Of a stretch of DNA of 64,000 nt, positions 11,867-23,168 are shown piece after piece. The position numbers and the translations under genes are program-made. The DNA is from Lunularia cruciata (Eukaryota > Streptophyta > Marchantiopsida > Lunulariales > Lunulariaceae), in the NCBI GenBank assembly GCA_948567375.1, contig OX419755.1, positions 30,137,001-30,201,000 of the forward strand. Reading direction: 5' to 3'. Position 1 is the stretch's first letter. Every line of letters begins with the position of its first letter. Under the pieces are notes generated by a model that saw only the letters and a program-made list of their open reading frames with translations, was not told the origin of the DNA and did no database searches.

Positions 11867-12614
11867 ATGATAAGTGATTTTCCATCGCCCTTAAGGAGTC
11901 ATCTTGTGGGAGATTGTGGGAAAGGAAGTGTAATAGAAGATGCACTGGTGTGTCAAGAGGAAGTCAGGAGAGTTAGTCCAGGAATCAGTTGGAAGAGTAG
12001 CCACCAACCTAGAGTGGAAGAGAGTAAGATGGGAGGTGGGATGAAGAATTCAAAATTCACAATGAGAAATCATGAAATTCAAAGATTAGATGTGATTGCT
12101 AGAATCAAAGTCTTGAGCAAGCTTTGGATCACACTCTTGGCGTGGAAATGGAACATTAGCTTTCCAGGTTTCATGACCGAGATCATCAAGAGTAGATGTC
12201 TCGATGGACCCAAGGAAGAAGGAAAGAGAGGAAATCCGGCTCACTGGACAAAGTTGGATTGGAGGTTAGTACTTGGATGAGAGGTGGGTGAGGAGTACGG
12301 AGCCACATTCTTGGGGAAAGGTGAGGTAGCGGAAAAAACCCAAGAAGTGAGGGATGCCTTCTCTCCAAAGCACACAAAGAATGGTCACAAAGTCAAGAGT
12401 TATAAGGGCCTTGTGAGGAGAGGCATCATAAGTGCAATGATGGCTATCTTGAAGCCGGAGCAAACCACTTATGTGATGAAACATCAAGCAATGTTCTTCC
12501 ACAAGATATTTGTAGAGGAGCCAATCAATTGGGCAAAGTGCTTTCATCAATGTGCGAGAAAAATGGTGTGGAACTTGCGGGACAAGTTGCCTCCACATTA
12601 CATTGTGCTGTTTG
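11867..12614 (+). pseudogene. LTR-encoded protein, N-terminal domain (L4, part 1)
   Basis: Start ATG at 11867 gives MISDFPSPLRSHL, aligning with the MSSNFPLPLRSR start of the L12 copy. A TATAAG box precedes it by about 25 bases. The N-terminal domain, about 250 residues, is Trp-rich and probably globular: blocks IQRLDVIARIKVLSKLWITL, AWKWNISFPGFM, LDGPKEEGKRGNP and TTYVMKHQ. One stop lies at 12278. The frame is then cut by L5 in the codon after LFV and resumes at 16370. No catalytic motif is recognised. A distant likeness to plant transposon ORF1-type domains is possible but untested. Confidence 0.8.
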
Positions 12615-15600
12615 TGTGGTACCCACAATTTTTTGGTTTTGGATAGTTTTAGGAAAATTTGAAGAAGAAGTATGTTGATAGAGCCTAAAGAGGGCTAAAC
12701 CAAGAAGAAATAAGAAGAAGTGGGGGTTTGGATTAAAACCAGAAGTCGACCTTGGATCAAGATCAAAGGAGACACAAAGACAAAGAGGAAGAAAGAGATA
12801 CTTTGTATTAGGCAGTGTGATCTGATCCAAAGAACCTATAACAAACTTCTTCGGAGTCAACCTAATCAAGAAAGTACACGGGAAGAAAGTAATGACCTTG
12901 GGATCAAGAACTTCTTGATAGTGACAAGAAACAACTTCATCAAATTGGAGACTAGAGAGGAGGAGCAACTAAAGAATGATCAATCAAGAAAGGACTATAA
13001 AATTACAAGTTGTGCAAGGAAGTAGAGCAATGTCTAGTTGCTACTTGGTTCCTATTCAGAGTCGACCCAAAGTAATGCAAATTGCAAATCTGCAAGAAGA
13101 AGAGTGGGTAGGATCCTAGGAAAAATCTTCCATAAGAAGAAGGTGAGGAAGCACATGATGACCCCAAAAGTGAGTAAGCAGAGTCAGGTGAGGAGGCTTG
13201 CAATTTGTAGATTAGAAGTAATAGCACGGATTAAAGTCTTGATGAGACTTTGCATCACATTCCTAGCTTGGAACTGGAACTTCAATTTTTTAGGTTTCAT
13301 GGTAGAAATTGCAGCAAGCAATTGCAAGGATGGACCAAAGCACAAGAGGAAGAGAGGGAATCCCTCTTGATGGACAAAGGCGGATTGGAGAGTAGTTCTC
13401 GGAAGAGAAGTAGGAGAGGTAGGAGGTACCACCTTCTATTGGAAGTGTGATGCTTCAGAAGGGACTGCCGAAGTGAGGAATTTGTTCAATCAACCTTGCA
13501 CCAAGAATGGTATAAGGTAGACAGTTATAGAGAACCCGAGCGGAGAGGGATAGTGAGTGCAATGATGGCAATGTTCAAGCTAGAGCAAACCACTTATGTT
13601 ACTATGCAACAAGGGGTGTTCTTTCACCAAATGTTTGCGAGGGAGGCAGTAGATTGGGCAAAATTTCTGCATCAAAGAGTGGGATAGATGATTTTGGGAT
13701 GGAGAATGGATATGCCACTACATTGTTTTGTGCTCTTTGCAATGCACTTTAATTATGGGTTGAACTTGCTGACATCAAAAGAACAAAATCAAATGCGCTC
13801 ACACTTTCATTTGGATTTGCAGAAGGAGGCAGATGTAGATGAGCAATATTATATGGAGAAAGTGCAAGATGGGGATGAGTACTACAAGAAGAGTAGGAAG
13901 GAGAAAATCATAGCAATTGACCTTCCAAGGGCTAGAAAGAGAGCCAAGCCTAAGAGTTGTGTTGCGACAGTCCAGCCCTAAAAAGTTCCAAAGCTTAATC
14001 CAATGGCGGTGGTAGTGAAGACAAAGGAAGCCATACTGGAATCAGAAGAAGAGTTGGAAGGAGAAACTGGATCGAAGGAATGTCAAGAGAAGAAGAGGAG
14101 TTCACGATACAAAGCAAAGAATCAAGTAGTGATAGCAAGGGCAAAGTGGAGGTTCAGCAAACACAGAAGCCGATGATCAAGGCAGGAAAGCTGAGTCCTG
14201 AAGTTTCCATGCTTGAACGAAGAAGTGAGAAGAAGAAAGGAGAGGAAGTTGTGGCACAACCCCGGACTGCCAAGGGAAAGAATGTTATGACTGCATCTGA
14301 AGTGGGGCCCAGTAAAGTTACTCTGGAAGAGGAAAGAAGCCAGAGATAGAAACTTTGAAGGTGCAAAGATCGTGACTTTGGAGCAAGGTGCAAGAAGTAG
14401 AGTGGTCAGAACCCAAAGACCGAGCCAATGGTGCAAAGTGCAAAGGAGTGGACTATTTGTCTAATGTAGCATATCCGCTGTTGATGTTGCTATAGCAGAA
14501 GAAGATGGAGATGGTAAGTGCCAATCTTGAGGTGCAGAATGAGTTGGCAATAGTGAAGACCTAGCGTGCAGAAACCTTGTTGTTGCAAAGTAAGTTGATG
14601 AGAGTGGAGATGGAAGTCAAAGAACTTTGGGTTGAAGAGGTTCTTTGGAGTAAGCACTTTGAGGTGACGAGGGAAGAATTAGTAAAGAGTTGTGAGGAGG
14701 CAAAGGAGATGACCACGTTGGTTGCAGTGTTGAAAGGGGAAATTGTAGATGCATGTGTAGAGTTAATTCACTCAAAAGCAATTACAATAGTGATGGAGCA
14801 GGAGTTGAAGAGTCTCAAGAAGAAGGTAGTGGAGAAAGATCAAGCCTGGAAACTAGAGTTAGCGGAGCGCAATAGAGAAGAAGATTGGTTGTGAAGATTG
14901 GTGTGGGTGGCAGAGGTGCAAATCTATGTGAATCGGAGGGAGAAGGAAGCATTGTAGGCCGAATTTGAAGACAAGCTCCAGAGTATCGTAGTGAGTTGGA
15001 GGAAGAAAGGAAAAAGGAGAATCTTATGGTCGTAGGAGAAGCTGATGAGGTAGAAGAAGTCATCAATAAAATCAAGGCAATGCTGAGCACAAAAGTTGAA
15101 GGTAAACTCGAGGAGGCAAGATTGCATGAGCTGAAGTTATTAGTGCAAGAGATGTGCAAGAGAAAGACGAAGGACACGGAGTTGAATAAATTATTAATTC
15201 ATCTGCAAGATAGTGTAGATAGGAGGATGTTAGAAGTAGGAAACAATGTGTGTCTCAGACTAGACCTTGCTAGAGTGGAGTTAAATAAACTTTGTAGTAA
15301 GGTACAAGAAGTACAAAGACCCGATGTTGTAGAAGTAGGAGTACAAGTGTCTTTCGAGTTGTTCTCTGAAACCTTAAAGAAGAGTGGGTCGGGAGATATA
15401 GAGTTGGAAAGATTACCGGATACCTCAATTGTAATTTGTAGTGAACAAATTGTAGAAATAGAAGAGTTAAGAGTGGGATTAGATAGACTCGAGGATGGTG
15501 AAATTATTGAGGGATCATCAGGATTGGAAGCCAAAGTCAAGGTTGACATCGGATCGGGGTAGTTATAGTTTTGAGATTTGAAGAGGCATATATGAAGAGG

Positions 15601-16364
15601 TGGTTTGTCATTTTGGATCTCCAAGTTTGTAGAGCTGTTAGGAAACTGTATAGTTGTTAGAATTTTCATTTGCTTCACTATTTAAGAGTGGCATTTGTAG
15701 TAAAATGTTGTTCAATGCTCATAATTTTTGAGAATAGATAAAGCAAAGTGCTATGGAGTAGTGCACATTGCTTCAGCTTGATTTTGAGTATCAACTTGGT
15801 ATTTGTGTTTGTGAGTGTGGGAGAATTTCAAAGTGCAAGTCAGTGTGTTTGTTAGATGTTGGATTCTATAGCCTTGATCTTCATTTTGTGTGTTTGATCC
15901 TGAGTGAAGTGCAATTGGAGCAATGCCTTGACAGATCTAAGAGAAAATTGTAGTGTTGGTAGTATTCTGCATTTGTGAGTGCAGCGTGAAATTGATGTGA
16001 AGTAACTTTGATCAAGGAAGTTGTGCCTTTAGTGGAGGGGTGGAACACAATTCTGAGGCAAAGTTGTTTTGCATTGAAGTGCAATTTTTGGGAGAGCCTG
16101 AATCATCACAATCAAGATTGTTTGGAAAGATTTGATGGAGTTGTGATAAACAAGTGTGAATTTGTGACAAGATTACGAGTCAGTGCTTGTTACTTTGTTT
16201 TGGGTGTGGTTTCTACCTGAGAGATTAAAGAGGAACCCAAGAAGAACTACATGTTATTGTTTGCTTTGTACTTGACCAATTCTGAATGGTATCTCTACGG
16301 GTATCTCTAATGGTATCTCTACTTACCTGATTACCGCAAAAGTGATATTTGCCAAGTTGTCACA
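12615..16364 (+). repeat. L5: solo LTR nested in L4
   Basis: Plus-strand LTR of 3,750 bp from TGTGGTACCCACAA to AAGTTGTCACA. The flanking 5-mers are GTTTG (12610-12614) and ATTTG (16365-16369), one mismatch. The related copy L6 has CGTTTG at the same place, so the right copy has mutated. The interrupted ORF of L4 resumes exactly after it (LFV then AHFYLGLNLLN). It belongs to the L10 subtype. Confidence 0.93.
13030..15562 (+). pseudogene. LTR-encoded coiled-coil protein (L5 copy)
   Basis: Roughly 845-codon VDIGS frame, from MSSCYLVPIQSRP at 13030 to VDIGSG at 15562. The N-terminal domain (IARIKVLMRLCITFLAWNWN, SNCKDGPKHKRKRGNPS) is followed by a Lys/Glu-rich middle and a long coiled coil from about 14570 on (EMEVKELWVEEVLWSKHFEV, ITIVMEQELKSLKKK). 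The conserved C-terminal part (LLIHLQDSVDRRMLEVGNNV) is open for 188 codons at 14996-15562. Several shifts and stops break it. A coiled-coil scaffold or partner role is inferred only from composition. Confidence 0.82.
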
Positions 16365-16369
16365 ATTTG

Positions 16370-17528
16370 TAGCCCACTTCTACTTGGGATTGAATTTGCT
16401 GAATGCGGCGGAGAGACATAAGATGGTGTTGCACTTCCATCCCAATTTGAGAAGAGATGCTAATGTAGAGGAGCAACAATACATCTTGCAAATAAGGAGT
16501 AGTGATGAGTACTATGCACAAACGGTGCAGAGTGTGCAGATGAAGGTGAACACTCCAAAGTCAAAGAAGAGGAGTCAATAAGAAGAAGAAGAAGAAGTAG
16601 CAGCAACGAGACCTCAAAAGACCTGGAAGGTGAACCCGAGGAAAGACTTGGTGGTAGTCGCATTGTCAGGTGAAGAATTAGAAGGGGAAGCCAAGGACAA
16701 GTCAAAAGACACTGAGAAGGAAGAAGAACCTAAATTCATGTTGCAGAGTGGTGACACAAGAAATGAGAGTGAAGATGGCATAGAGATGCAATTGGTACCT
16801 AAGGAGGAAGAAGGAAAGATGGAAATGGAGGAAGAATGTAACCCAAAACAAGAAGATGAAGTTCCAGAGGAGGAGAAGAGGGTGACCATTTAGAGAGGAG
16901 TCCGTTCCAAAAGGAAGGTGAAGTATGAAGCGGGACCAAGTAGGAGAAGGAGACTGTGAAGGCCAAATTCAAGGCTGAGCTGGTAATGTATAGAGAAGAT
17001 TGGCTACCAGATCAAGAACGTGAGAGAAGAATGAGCTTGAGCCATTGAAAGAGATTGCCACGAAGATGAATGCAATGCAGAGTACAGAAGCCAGTGTAAG
17101 GATTGAAGAAACAAGGTTGCACAAGTTGAAGTTGTTGGTGTAGGAGACGAGGAGGAGAAATGCAAAGGATAAAGATTTGAATACCTTGCTGATAATTCTC
17201 AAAACTCGTGTAGATAGGAAGATATTGGAAATAGAAGACAATAAGATTAGATTTAGTGAAGTTGGAGATAGAGAAACTTTGAAAGAATGTAAGAGCAAAG
17301 CCCAAAGTAGATGAAGTAGGAGTATAAATGTCTTGGGAGTAACCATTGGAGATACTAGAGAAGAGTGGGTCGGGAGATAGAGATTTAGACAGGTTACCTA
17401 TGATAGGAATTGTAGAACAGGAAGGAGAAGTGTTAGAATTGGTAGAAGAATTAGAAGTTATGGAACCCGAGGGTAGAGTAGTATGTGAGGTTACTTTGGG
17501 ATCGGGATTGGAAGCCAAGGAAGAGTAG
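16370..17528 (+). pseudogene. LTR-encoded coiled-coil protein, rest of L4 copy
   Basis: Continues the L4 frame after L5: AHFYLGLNLLNAAERHKM, then a (GAA)n-coded Glu run and an acidic Lys/Glu region (to 16893). A deletion of about 600 bp then removes most of the coiled coil and joins GPSRRR to KAKFKAELVMYRED near 16955. The C-terminal block after that carries stops and a final one-base loss that hides the usual VDIGSE ending just after 17528. The acidic block and MEILEKSGSGDRDLDRLP match L6. Confidence 0.8.
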
Positions 17529-18330
17529 ACATTGGGTCAGAGTAGTAATAATTTTGAGATGTGAAGAGGCAGATATGAAGAGGTGCATTGTCATTTTGGA
17601 TCTGCAGGTAGAAAGAGTTGTTTTAAAACGGTATAGTTGTTAGTAATTGTCAATTGCTTTACTATTTAGGAGGAACATTTGCAGTATGTTGTTGTTCAAT
17701 ATTCATTATTTTTGAGAAAAGATAAAGCAAAGTGCTGATTTCAGTGCTCATCGCTTGAGGTTGATTCCAAGTATCAACTTTGTGTGTGGAGAATTTTAAA
17801 GTGCATATTAGTGTGCTTGTTGGATGTTGGATTCCACAACCTTGATCTTCATTCTATGTGTTTGATCCTGAATAAAGTGCAATCAGAGCAATGCCTTGAG
17901 AGATCTGAGAGGAATTGTAGTGTTGGTAGTATTCTATATTTGTGAGTGCAATGTAGTGTTGATGTGAAGCAATTTTGATCAAGGAAGTTGTGCTTTTAGT
18001 GGAGGGGTGGAACACAATTCTAAGGCAAAGTCATTTTGCAACAAAGTGCCATTTTTAGGAGAATCTGAATCATCATAATCACAATTGTTTGGAAAGAATT
18101 GATAGAGTTGTGATTAAGTGTGACAAATTGTTGTGACAAGGCTGCAAGTCAATGCTTTTTACTCTGTTCTAGGTGTAGTTGCTTTCTGAGAGTTTAAAGA
18201 TGAAATCAAGAAGGACTACATTGTGACATTTGACTTTGTTTTTGACCAACTCTGAATTGTATCTATGCGGGAACAAACTTTACTTACCTAATTACCACAA
18301 AAGTGATATTTGCCAAGTTGTGACATGGGA

Positions 18331-18830
18331 CTTTCAAGGAAGGTCTATACACCACAGAGAGTCTTGTAAGACTCTAGTGCACATCCCTTTATGTTGGAGA
18401 AGGTTGCAGTAGTCAGTCTGGAGTTACAAAAGACCGATGTGAAGAGGTGTCCATTTCAGATCTAGACATCTCTAGGTGGTGGTTCGACACAAAAAATCAC
18501 TCATGGAGAGCTTATTGTTCAAGTTCAGCCTGGTCATCTGACTGGTAGCTTGGTGGTGAGAGCTCAAGCTATTGTGACAATAGCTGAGTCATATGATGTG
18601 CTAGTTGGGGAAGCAGTGTTATATCCCATGGGTTTCAATATTCACTATTGGGAAGAGACAACCTCATATAGACTGGTTGGCAGTCTGGTGAGGGACGAGT
18701 ATGTTGCCTACTAGTATGCTTTAGTAGTGGTAGTCTTGGCTCACTACAGTCCAAGACCATGGCAACATCAGTTTCATCTTTTAGTGGTGTAGTTACTTGG
18801 CCTAGTGACTTGTTGGAGGGAACGCCGAGA
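18331..18830 (+). pseudogene. G3 aspartic protease remnant
   Basis: Resumes G3 after L4. The retropepsin active site is visible as VL-stop-DSSAHPFML near 18361-18390: the catalytic D-S/T-G has become DSS and a stop precedes it. Downstream the typical flap and C-terminal half follows (AESYDVLVGEAVLYPMGFN at about 18579-18635, then YWEETTSYRLVGSL). The protease would cut the gag-pol polyprotein. Further stops at about 18713 and beyond. The position between gag and the methyltransferase is as expected. Confidence 0.7.
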
Positions 18831-20100
18831 GGATACTCCAATACCAGAGGAGATCACTCAGATTTGGAGTATGAGTGGGATTGTTCCATCCACCTTGGAT
18901 GTTCCATTGTGGAGTTTGGAGGAGGCATTGCAGCAGCATGCAATAGGCTTGGAGTGGAGCCTTTGTATCATCCATAGATGTGTGTGAGGATGAGCTTCTA
19001 GAGTCAATTACTTTGACACCTTTGTATACCACACTCATTGCTTGGCAATATCTAGTAGAAGGGATATGTCTATTGGAGTTGTTCGGTGGGATTAGCACCA
19101 CACTAGCTGCAGTCCTACATGCAGGTATACAAGTACAAAGGTACTTGTATGTGGAGAAAGAAGAGATTGCTAGGCAAGTCTCTCTATATCATGTGGTACA
19201 CTTGGCCTATCGGTATCCAGAGTTATTACCAATATCAGTAGTTAGGGATTACCAAAAGGACTTACCAGTAGACATTTCCTTATTGGGGGCGCATGATCTA
19301 GAGCGACATTGGCATGTTCATTTGGTGATTTTGGGGTGGCCATGTCAAGGACATACACATGTTGGCTGAGGTTTGGGTCTTTAGGATCCTTGTTCTAGTG
19401 TGTTTTGGGAGATATTATGGATACTACGACATCTCCTAGTTCATTAGTCTGCTTCTATAGCTTACCTTTTGGAGAACATTCCTTTGATGGGTGATTCTCG
19501 CACCAGAGTACTGGCAAGTACACATCAGGTCCATTCTTGGATGGGACCAAATGTATTGTTGGATGCAGCCAAAGTGGGATCACGGGCTCATCATCTTCGT
19601 CTTTGGTGGATGAACCTCTTACCCAAAGAAGTTTTACAGTGTGCATATGATTGGATTCAGCTACTAGACCACATCCTTGTTGATGACATCTTGGATGTGG
19701 AGCATTAGTCTCAAATGATGGTAGTGGCTAATAGGTCACTATGGTAGTGTTGAACCGAGTTGGACAGCCTAGAACCACTTTTCCCACACTTATGAGTTTC
19801 CCAAGCTTTGATGCTTTTTGAGAGGGAGGACTTGGACTTGTTTTGGGACTCACAATTCACCACATATAATGGTGGAGCCCAATGCCAATGAGAGAGAGCG
19901 AGCAATGGGTTTTTGCATTGGTATTACCCCTGTTCTAGCAATATTAGGGGCATCCAAGCATTAGGTGTTAGGTCAGGCTATGGACTTGAATTTTTTGACA
20001 TGGATTGTGAGCCTTGGTTTGGCAGAGCAGCATAGGATGCACTTGATAGGCATCACCACTCAAACACTTGAAAGGCCTGTGCCTATTGAGACTATTTAGG
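18831..20100 (+). pseudogene. DNA cytosine-5 methyltransferase-like region inside G3
   Basis: C5-methyltransferase motifs occur in order. Motif I is LELFGGISTTLAAVL (about 19072-19117, AdoMet binding). Motif IV is GWPCQGH with the catalytic Cys codon at 19343-19345. Motif VI is ENIP at 19472-19483. An arginine-rich motif VIII-like SRAHHLRLWW is near 19577-19610. Motif IX-like RERAMGF is near 19893-19911 and X-like LGQAMDLNFLTWIV near 19969-20010. Spacing and order fit the DNMT3/DRM-like side of the family more than MET1. It lies between protease and RT, in the same strand, so it was part of the polyprotein. A stop after motif IV (19367) and a frameshift between 19700 and 19884 kill it. Such captures in gypsy elements are reported from some algae and protists (recalled, not checked). 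Confidence 0.78.
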
Positions 20101-20559
20101 CACATGATGGGAGTGATGGACCGAGTGGACATGGTATTCTTAGGACACAGCTAGTAGCTACTAGGGAGAGTGGTCTACTTAGAGTCCATCCAGGTGAGCA
20201 TGATCTACTTGGATTATACCCTTGGTCCACTTGGGATGCAGCTAGAAGACATGTGGAGCTTGCAGCCAGAGTGGAGGGAGTTTTTCAAACAAAGGTTGGA
20301 ACCTCTAGTGGTAAGGACCATGATAGTATTTCTCCCAAGGGCCCAGTGTAGTAGCCAGTCAGTATGTCTTCCACTCTTGCAACAATTACAGAGGATACTT
20401 GGGAGCTAGATCTTAGACCCAAGCTTTTAAGAGAAGAAAGATGGAGAGTTTGGAGGTTCTTTAGGAGCTACACAAGTTTTTTTGCCTTTAGTATGAAGGA
20501 TTTGAGTGCTCTGAAAGGACTTGGTATATGGATTCAGCTGACTAGCAATACACCAATTT

Positions 20560-21376
20560 TTTGACATCCTTATCGTTATAGTGACATGGAGAGGACATTG
20601 ATTCAAAGCCAGAGTTGAGACCTTTTTGAGGTTGGTTTGGTGAAGATTTCACATGGATAGTATGCATCAATGACAATGATGCCAACCAAGAAGGATATGC
20701 ATGGCAACTACACAGATAGGCGGATGTGTGGAGATTACTGTCCTATCAATCGACAGACTAGGGCTGATTGGTATGCCATGCCTACACCGGAGGAGATTAT
20801 TGATGTGATTGGGCATGCAAAGGTATTTAGTACTTTTGGATCTTTGAGTGGGATATCATTAGTTGCCAATCATGGAGGAAGATAAGTCCAAGACAACATT
20901 TTGGGCTATTGATCTCATGGTAAGGATGTGTTATATCAGTGGAGGTTCTTACCATTTGGGTTAAAGAACGCTCTTGTTGAGTTCCAGAGAGTCATGGATA
21001 GGATCCTAGCTAGATTGGATTTTACTTGGTGCTATATTGATGACATTTTGGTCTATAGCGCTAATGTATAGGAGCATGAGAGACAATTGTTGGAGGTATT
21101 TGAGAGGTTGAGATCTCATGGACTCAAATTACATCCTAGGAAGTGTAGGTTCTTCCATGAGCAGGTTGAGTATTTGGGTCACACTATCTACCCTGGAGGA
21201 CTTGGTGTTGAACAGACCAAGGTGGAGGCTATTGCACATATTCCTTGGCCTATAGATGTGAGCAAAGTGTGAGCATTCCTTAGATTGGTCAACTTCTATC
21301 ACCGCAATATTAGAGAATTTAGTGCCATTGCCAAGGCCTTGACAAAGCTGACCAAGCTTATACAAGAGTGGTGTTA
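20560..21376 (+). pseudogene. G3 reverse transcriptase remnant
   Basis: Gypsy RT with recognisable blocks HPYRYSDMERTLIQS (20572-20616), NYTDRRMCGDYCPINRQT (20709-20762), YQWRFLPFGLKNALVEFQRV (about 20936-20992) and the catalytic YIDDILVY at 21033-21056. FHEQVEYLGHTIYPGGLG follows. RT copies element RNA to cDNA. Stops occur at about 20580, 20883 and 21070, and the palm segment after VFSTFGSL is garbled. The frame still reads LIQEWC-stop-GEE to 21386, so the break into L6 falls inside the RT-RNase H connection. Confidence 0.85.
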
Positions 21377-21756
21377 GGGAGAAGAAGTGTATAGATGAAG
21401 TCATATTGTATTTGTATGGCATTAGAAGGCAAAGAATGGTGTCTTTGGGTTGTAACCTAAGGTAAAGTGAATTTGTGTTAGAAGACAAAGTACTCGGATT
21501 GGTCCTATGAGCATTCAACCCAAAGTAAGGAGACATCGTGTCAGGGGTGCTCAACTTGAGGCGAGGACAGTATAACAACTTTCTTTTGGGGTTGGACATT
21601 CAAGAAGGTACTGCACATAAAAATTGGCTAGCCTATGAGCAGAAGAAAATTGACATTGACAAGAGCATGCAAAAGGTGTGATTTCTCGGTAGAAGCTCAA
21701 AGTGAAGAAATATGAAAGAAGTGCGCCACTATAAGATTCTTGCTAGAAACAAAGAG

Positions 21757-22374
21757 ATGACAAGTAATTTTCCATTGCCCTTAAGGAGTCATCTTGCAGG
21801 AGATTGTGGGAAAGGAAGTGTAGTAGAAGATACGCTGGTGTGTTGAGAGGAAGTTAGGAGAGTTAGTTTGGGAATCAGTTGGAAGAGTAGCCACCAACCC
21901 AAAGTGGAAGAGAGTAAGATGGGAGGTGGGAAGAAGAATTTGGATTTTTCAATGAGAAATCATACGGTTTGGAGATTAAATGTGATCGCTAGAATTGAAT
22001 TCTTGAGCAGGCTTTAGATCACATTCTTGGCGTGGAACTAGAAAATCAAATTTCTAGGTTTCATGACCAAGATCATCAAGAGAAGATGTCTCGATGGACC
22101 CAAGGAAGAGGAGAAGAGAGGAAATTTGGCTTGCTAGAAAGAGTCAAATTGGAGGTTAGTACCCGGAAGAGAGGCAAGTGAGGAACACGGAGCCATGTTC
22201 TTGGGGAAAGGAGAGGTAGCGGAAGAAACCCAAGAAGCGAGGGATGCCTTCTCTTCAAAGCGCACAAAGAATGGTTACAAAGTCAAGAGTTATAAGCACC
22301 TTGTGAAGAGAGGCATCATAAGTGCAATGATGGCTATCTTGAAGCTGGAGCAAACCACTTATGTGATGAAACAT
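21757..22374 (+). pseudogene. LTR-encoded protein, N-terminal domain (L6, part 1)
   Basis: ATG at 21757 gives MTSNFPLPLRSHLAGD, a form of the family start. It has 206 codons to the L7 insertion, divisible by three, so the frame joins perfectly to 29161. Blocks: VIARIEFLSRL, LDGPKEEEKRGN, VESYKDP-like VKSYKHLVKRGI and TTYVMKH. Four stops (in VC-stop-EE, RL-stop-IT, WN-stop-KI, AC-stop-KE) but no frameshift. A TATAAG box lies about 25 bases upstream. Confidence 0.82.
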
Positions 22375-23168
22375 TGTGACAACCCGACAAATATCACTTT
22401 TGCTGTAATTGGGTAAGTAAAGTTTGTTCCCGCAGAGATACGAGTCAGAATTGGTCAAATACAAAGTCAAATAGTAACATGTAGTTCTTCTTGGTTGCAT
22501 CTTTAATCTCTCAGGTAGAAACCACACCCAGAAGAGAGTAACAAGCACTGACTTGCAGTCTTGTCACAAATTAACACTCCTTAATCACAACTCCTTCAAT
22601 TCTTTCTAAAAAATCTTGATTGTGATGATTCAGGCTCTCCCAAAAATGGCACTTCACTGCAAAATGACTTTGCCTCAAAATTTTGTTCCACCCATCCACT
22701 GAAGGCACAACTTCCTCGATCAAAATTGCTTCACATCAACTTTGCACTGCACTCACAAATGCAGAACACTACCAACACTACAATTCCTTTCAGATCTGTC
22801 AAGGCATTGCTTCGATTGCACTTCACTCAGGATCAAACACATAGAATGAATATCAAGGCTATGGAATCCAACATCCAACAAGCACTCTGACTTGCACTTT
22901 GAATTTCTTCACACACTCACAACCACAATTGCAAAGTTGATACTCGGAATCAAGCTCAAGCGACGAGCATTGCTTCACAACACTTTGCTTTATCTATTCT
23001 CAAAAATTATGGGCACTGAACAACATTTCTCTGCGAATGCCACTCTTAAGTAGTGAACAAATCAACAATTCTAACAACTATACCGTTCTACAATAACTCT
23101 TCTAACCTGCAAATCCAAAATGACAATGCACCTCTTCATATTTTCCTCTTCAAATCTCAAAACTATTA

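Larger units (their letters stand above)
11458..18325 (+). repeat. L4: solo LTR with TGGGA target duplication, interrupted by L5
   Basis: Plus-strand VDIGS-family LTR beginning TGTGGTACCCAC at 11458 and ending AGTTGTGACA at 18325. TGGGA flanks both sides (11453-11457 and 18326-18330), and gypsy G3 continues on each side, so it is a genuine solo LTR. It is split by L5 plus a duplicated 5-mer (12615-16369), leaving about 3.1 kb of its own sequence. It is shorter than L7 or L13 because about 600 bp are deleted near 16950, inside the ORF. Confidence 0.93.
8011..21376 (+). mobile_element. G3: old Ty3/gypsy element carrying a DNA methyltransferase
   Basis: Plus-strand element in the order LTR, primer-binding site, gag, spacer, protease, cytosine-5 methyltransferase-like region, reverse transcriptase. 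It is split by solo LTR L4 at 11458-18325, which has a perfect TGGGA target duplication, so the two halves belong together. The 3' part (RNase H, integrase, 3' LTR) is lost at 21376, where sequence jumps into LTR L6. Gag, protease, methyltransferase and RT all carry stops. It is the oldest plus-strand layer here, since it is the target of later insertions. Confidence 0.75.

Noticed and set aside
16577-16602. (GAA)n run as an independent microsatellite of interest
   Set aside because: It is the Glu-run codons of the LTR ORF acidic linker and recurs in L6 (29490-29512).
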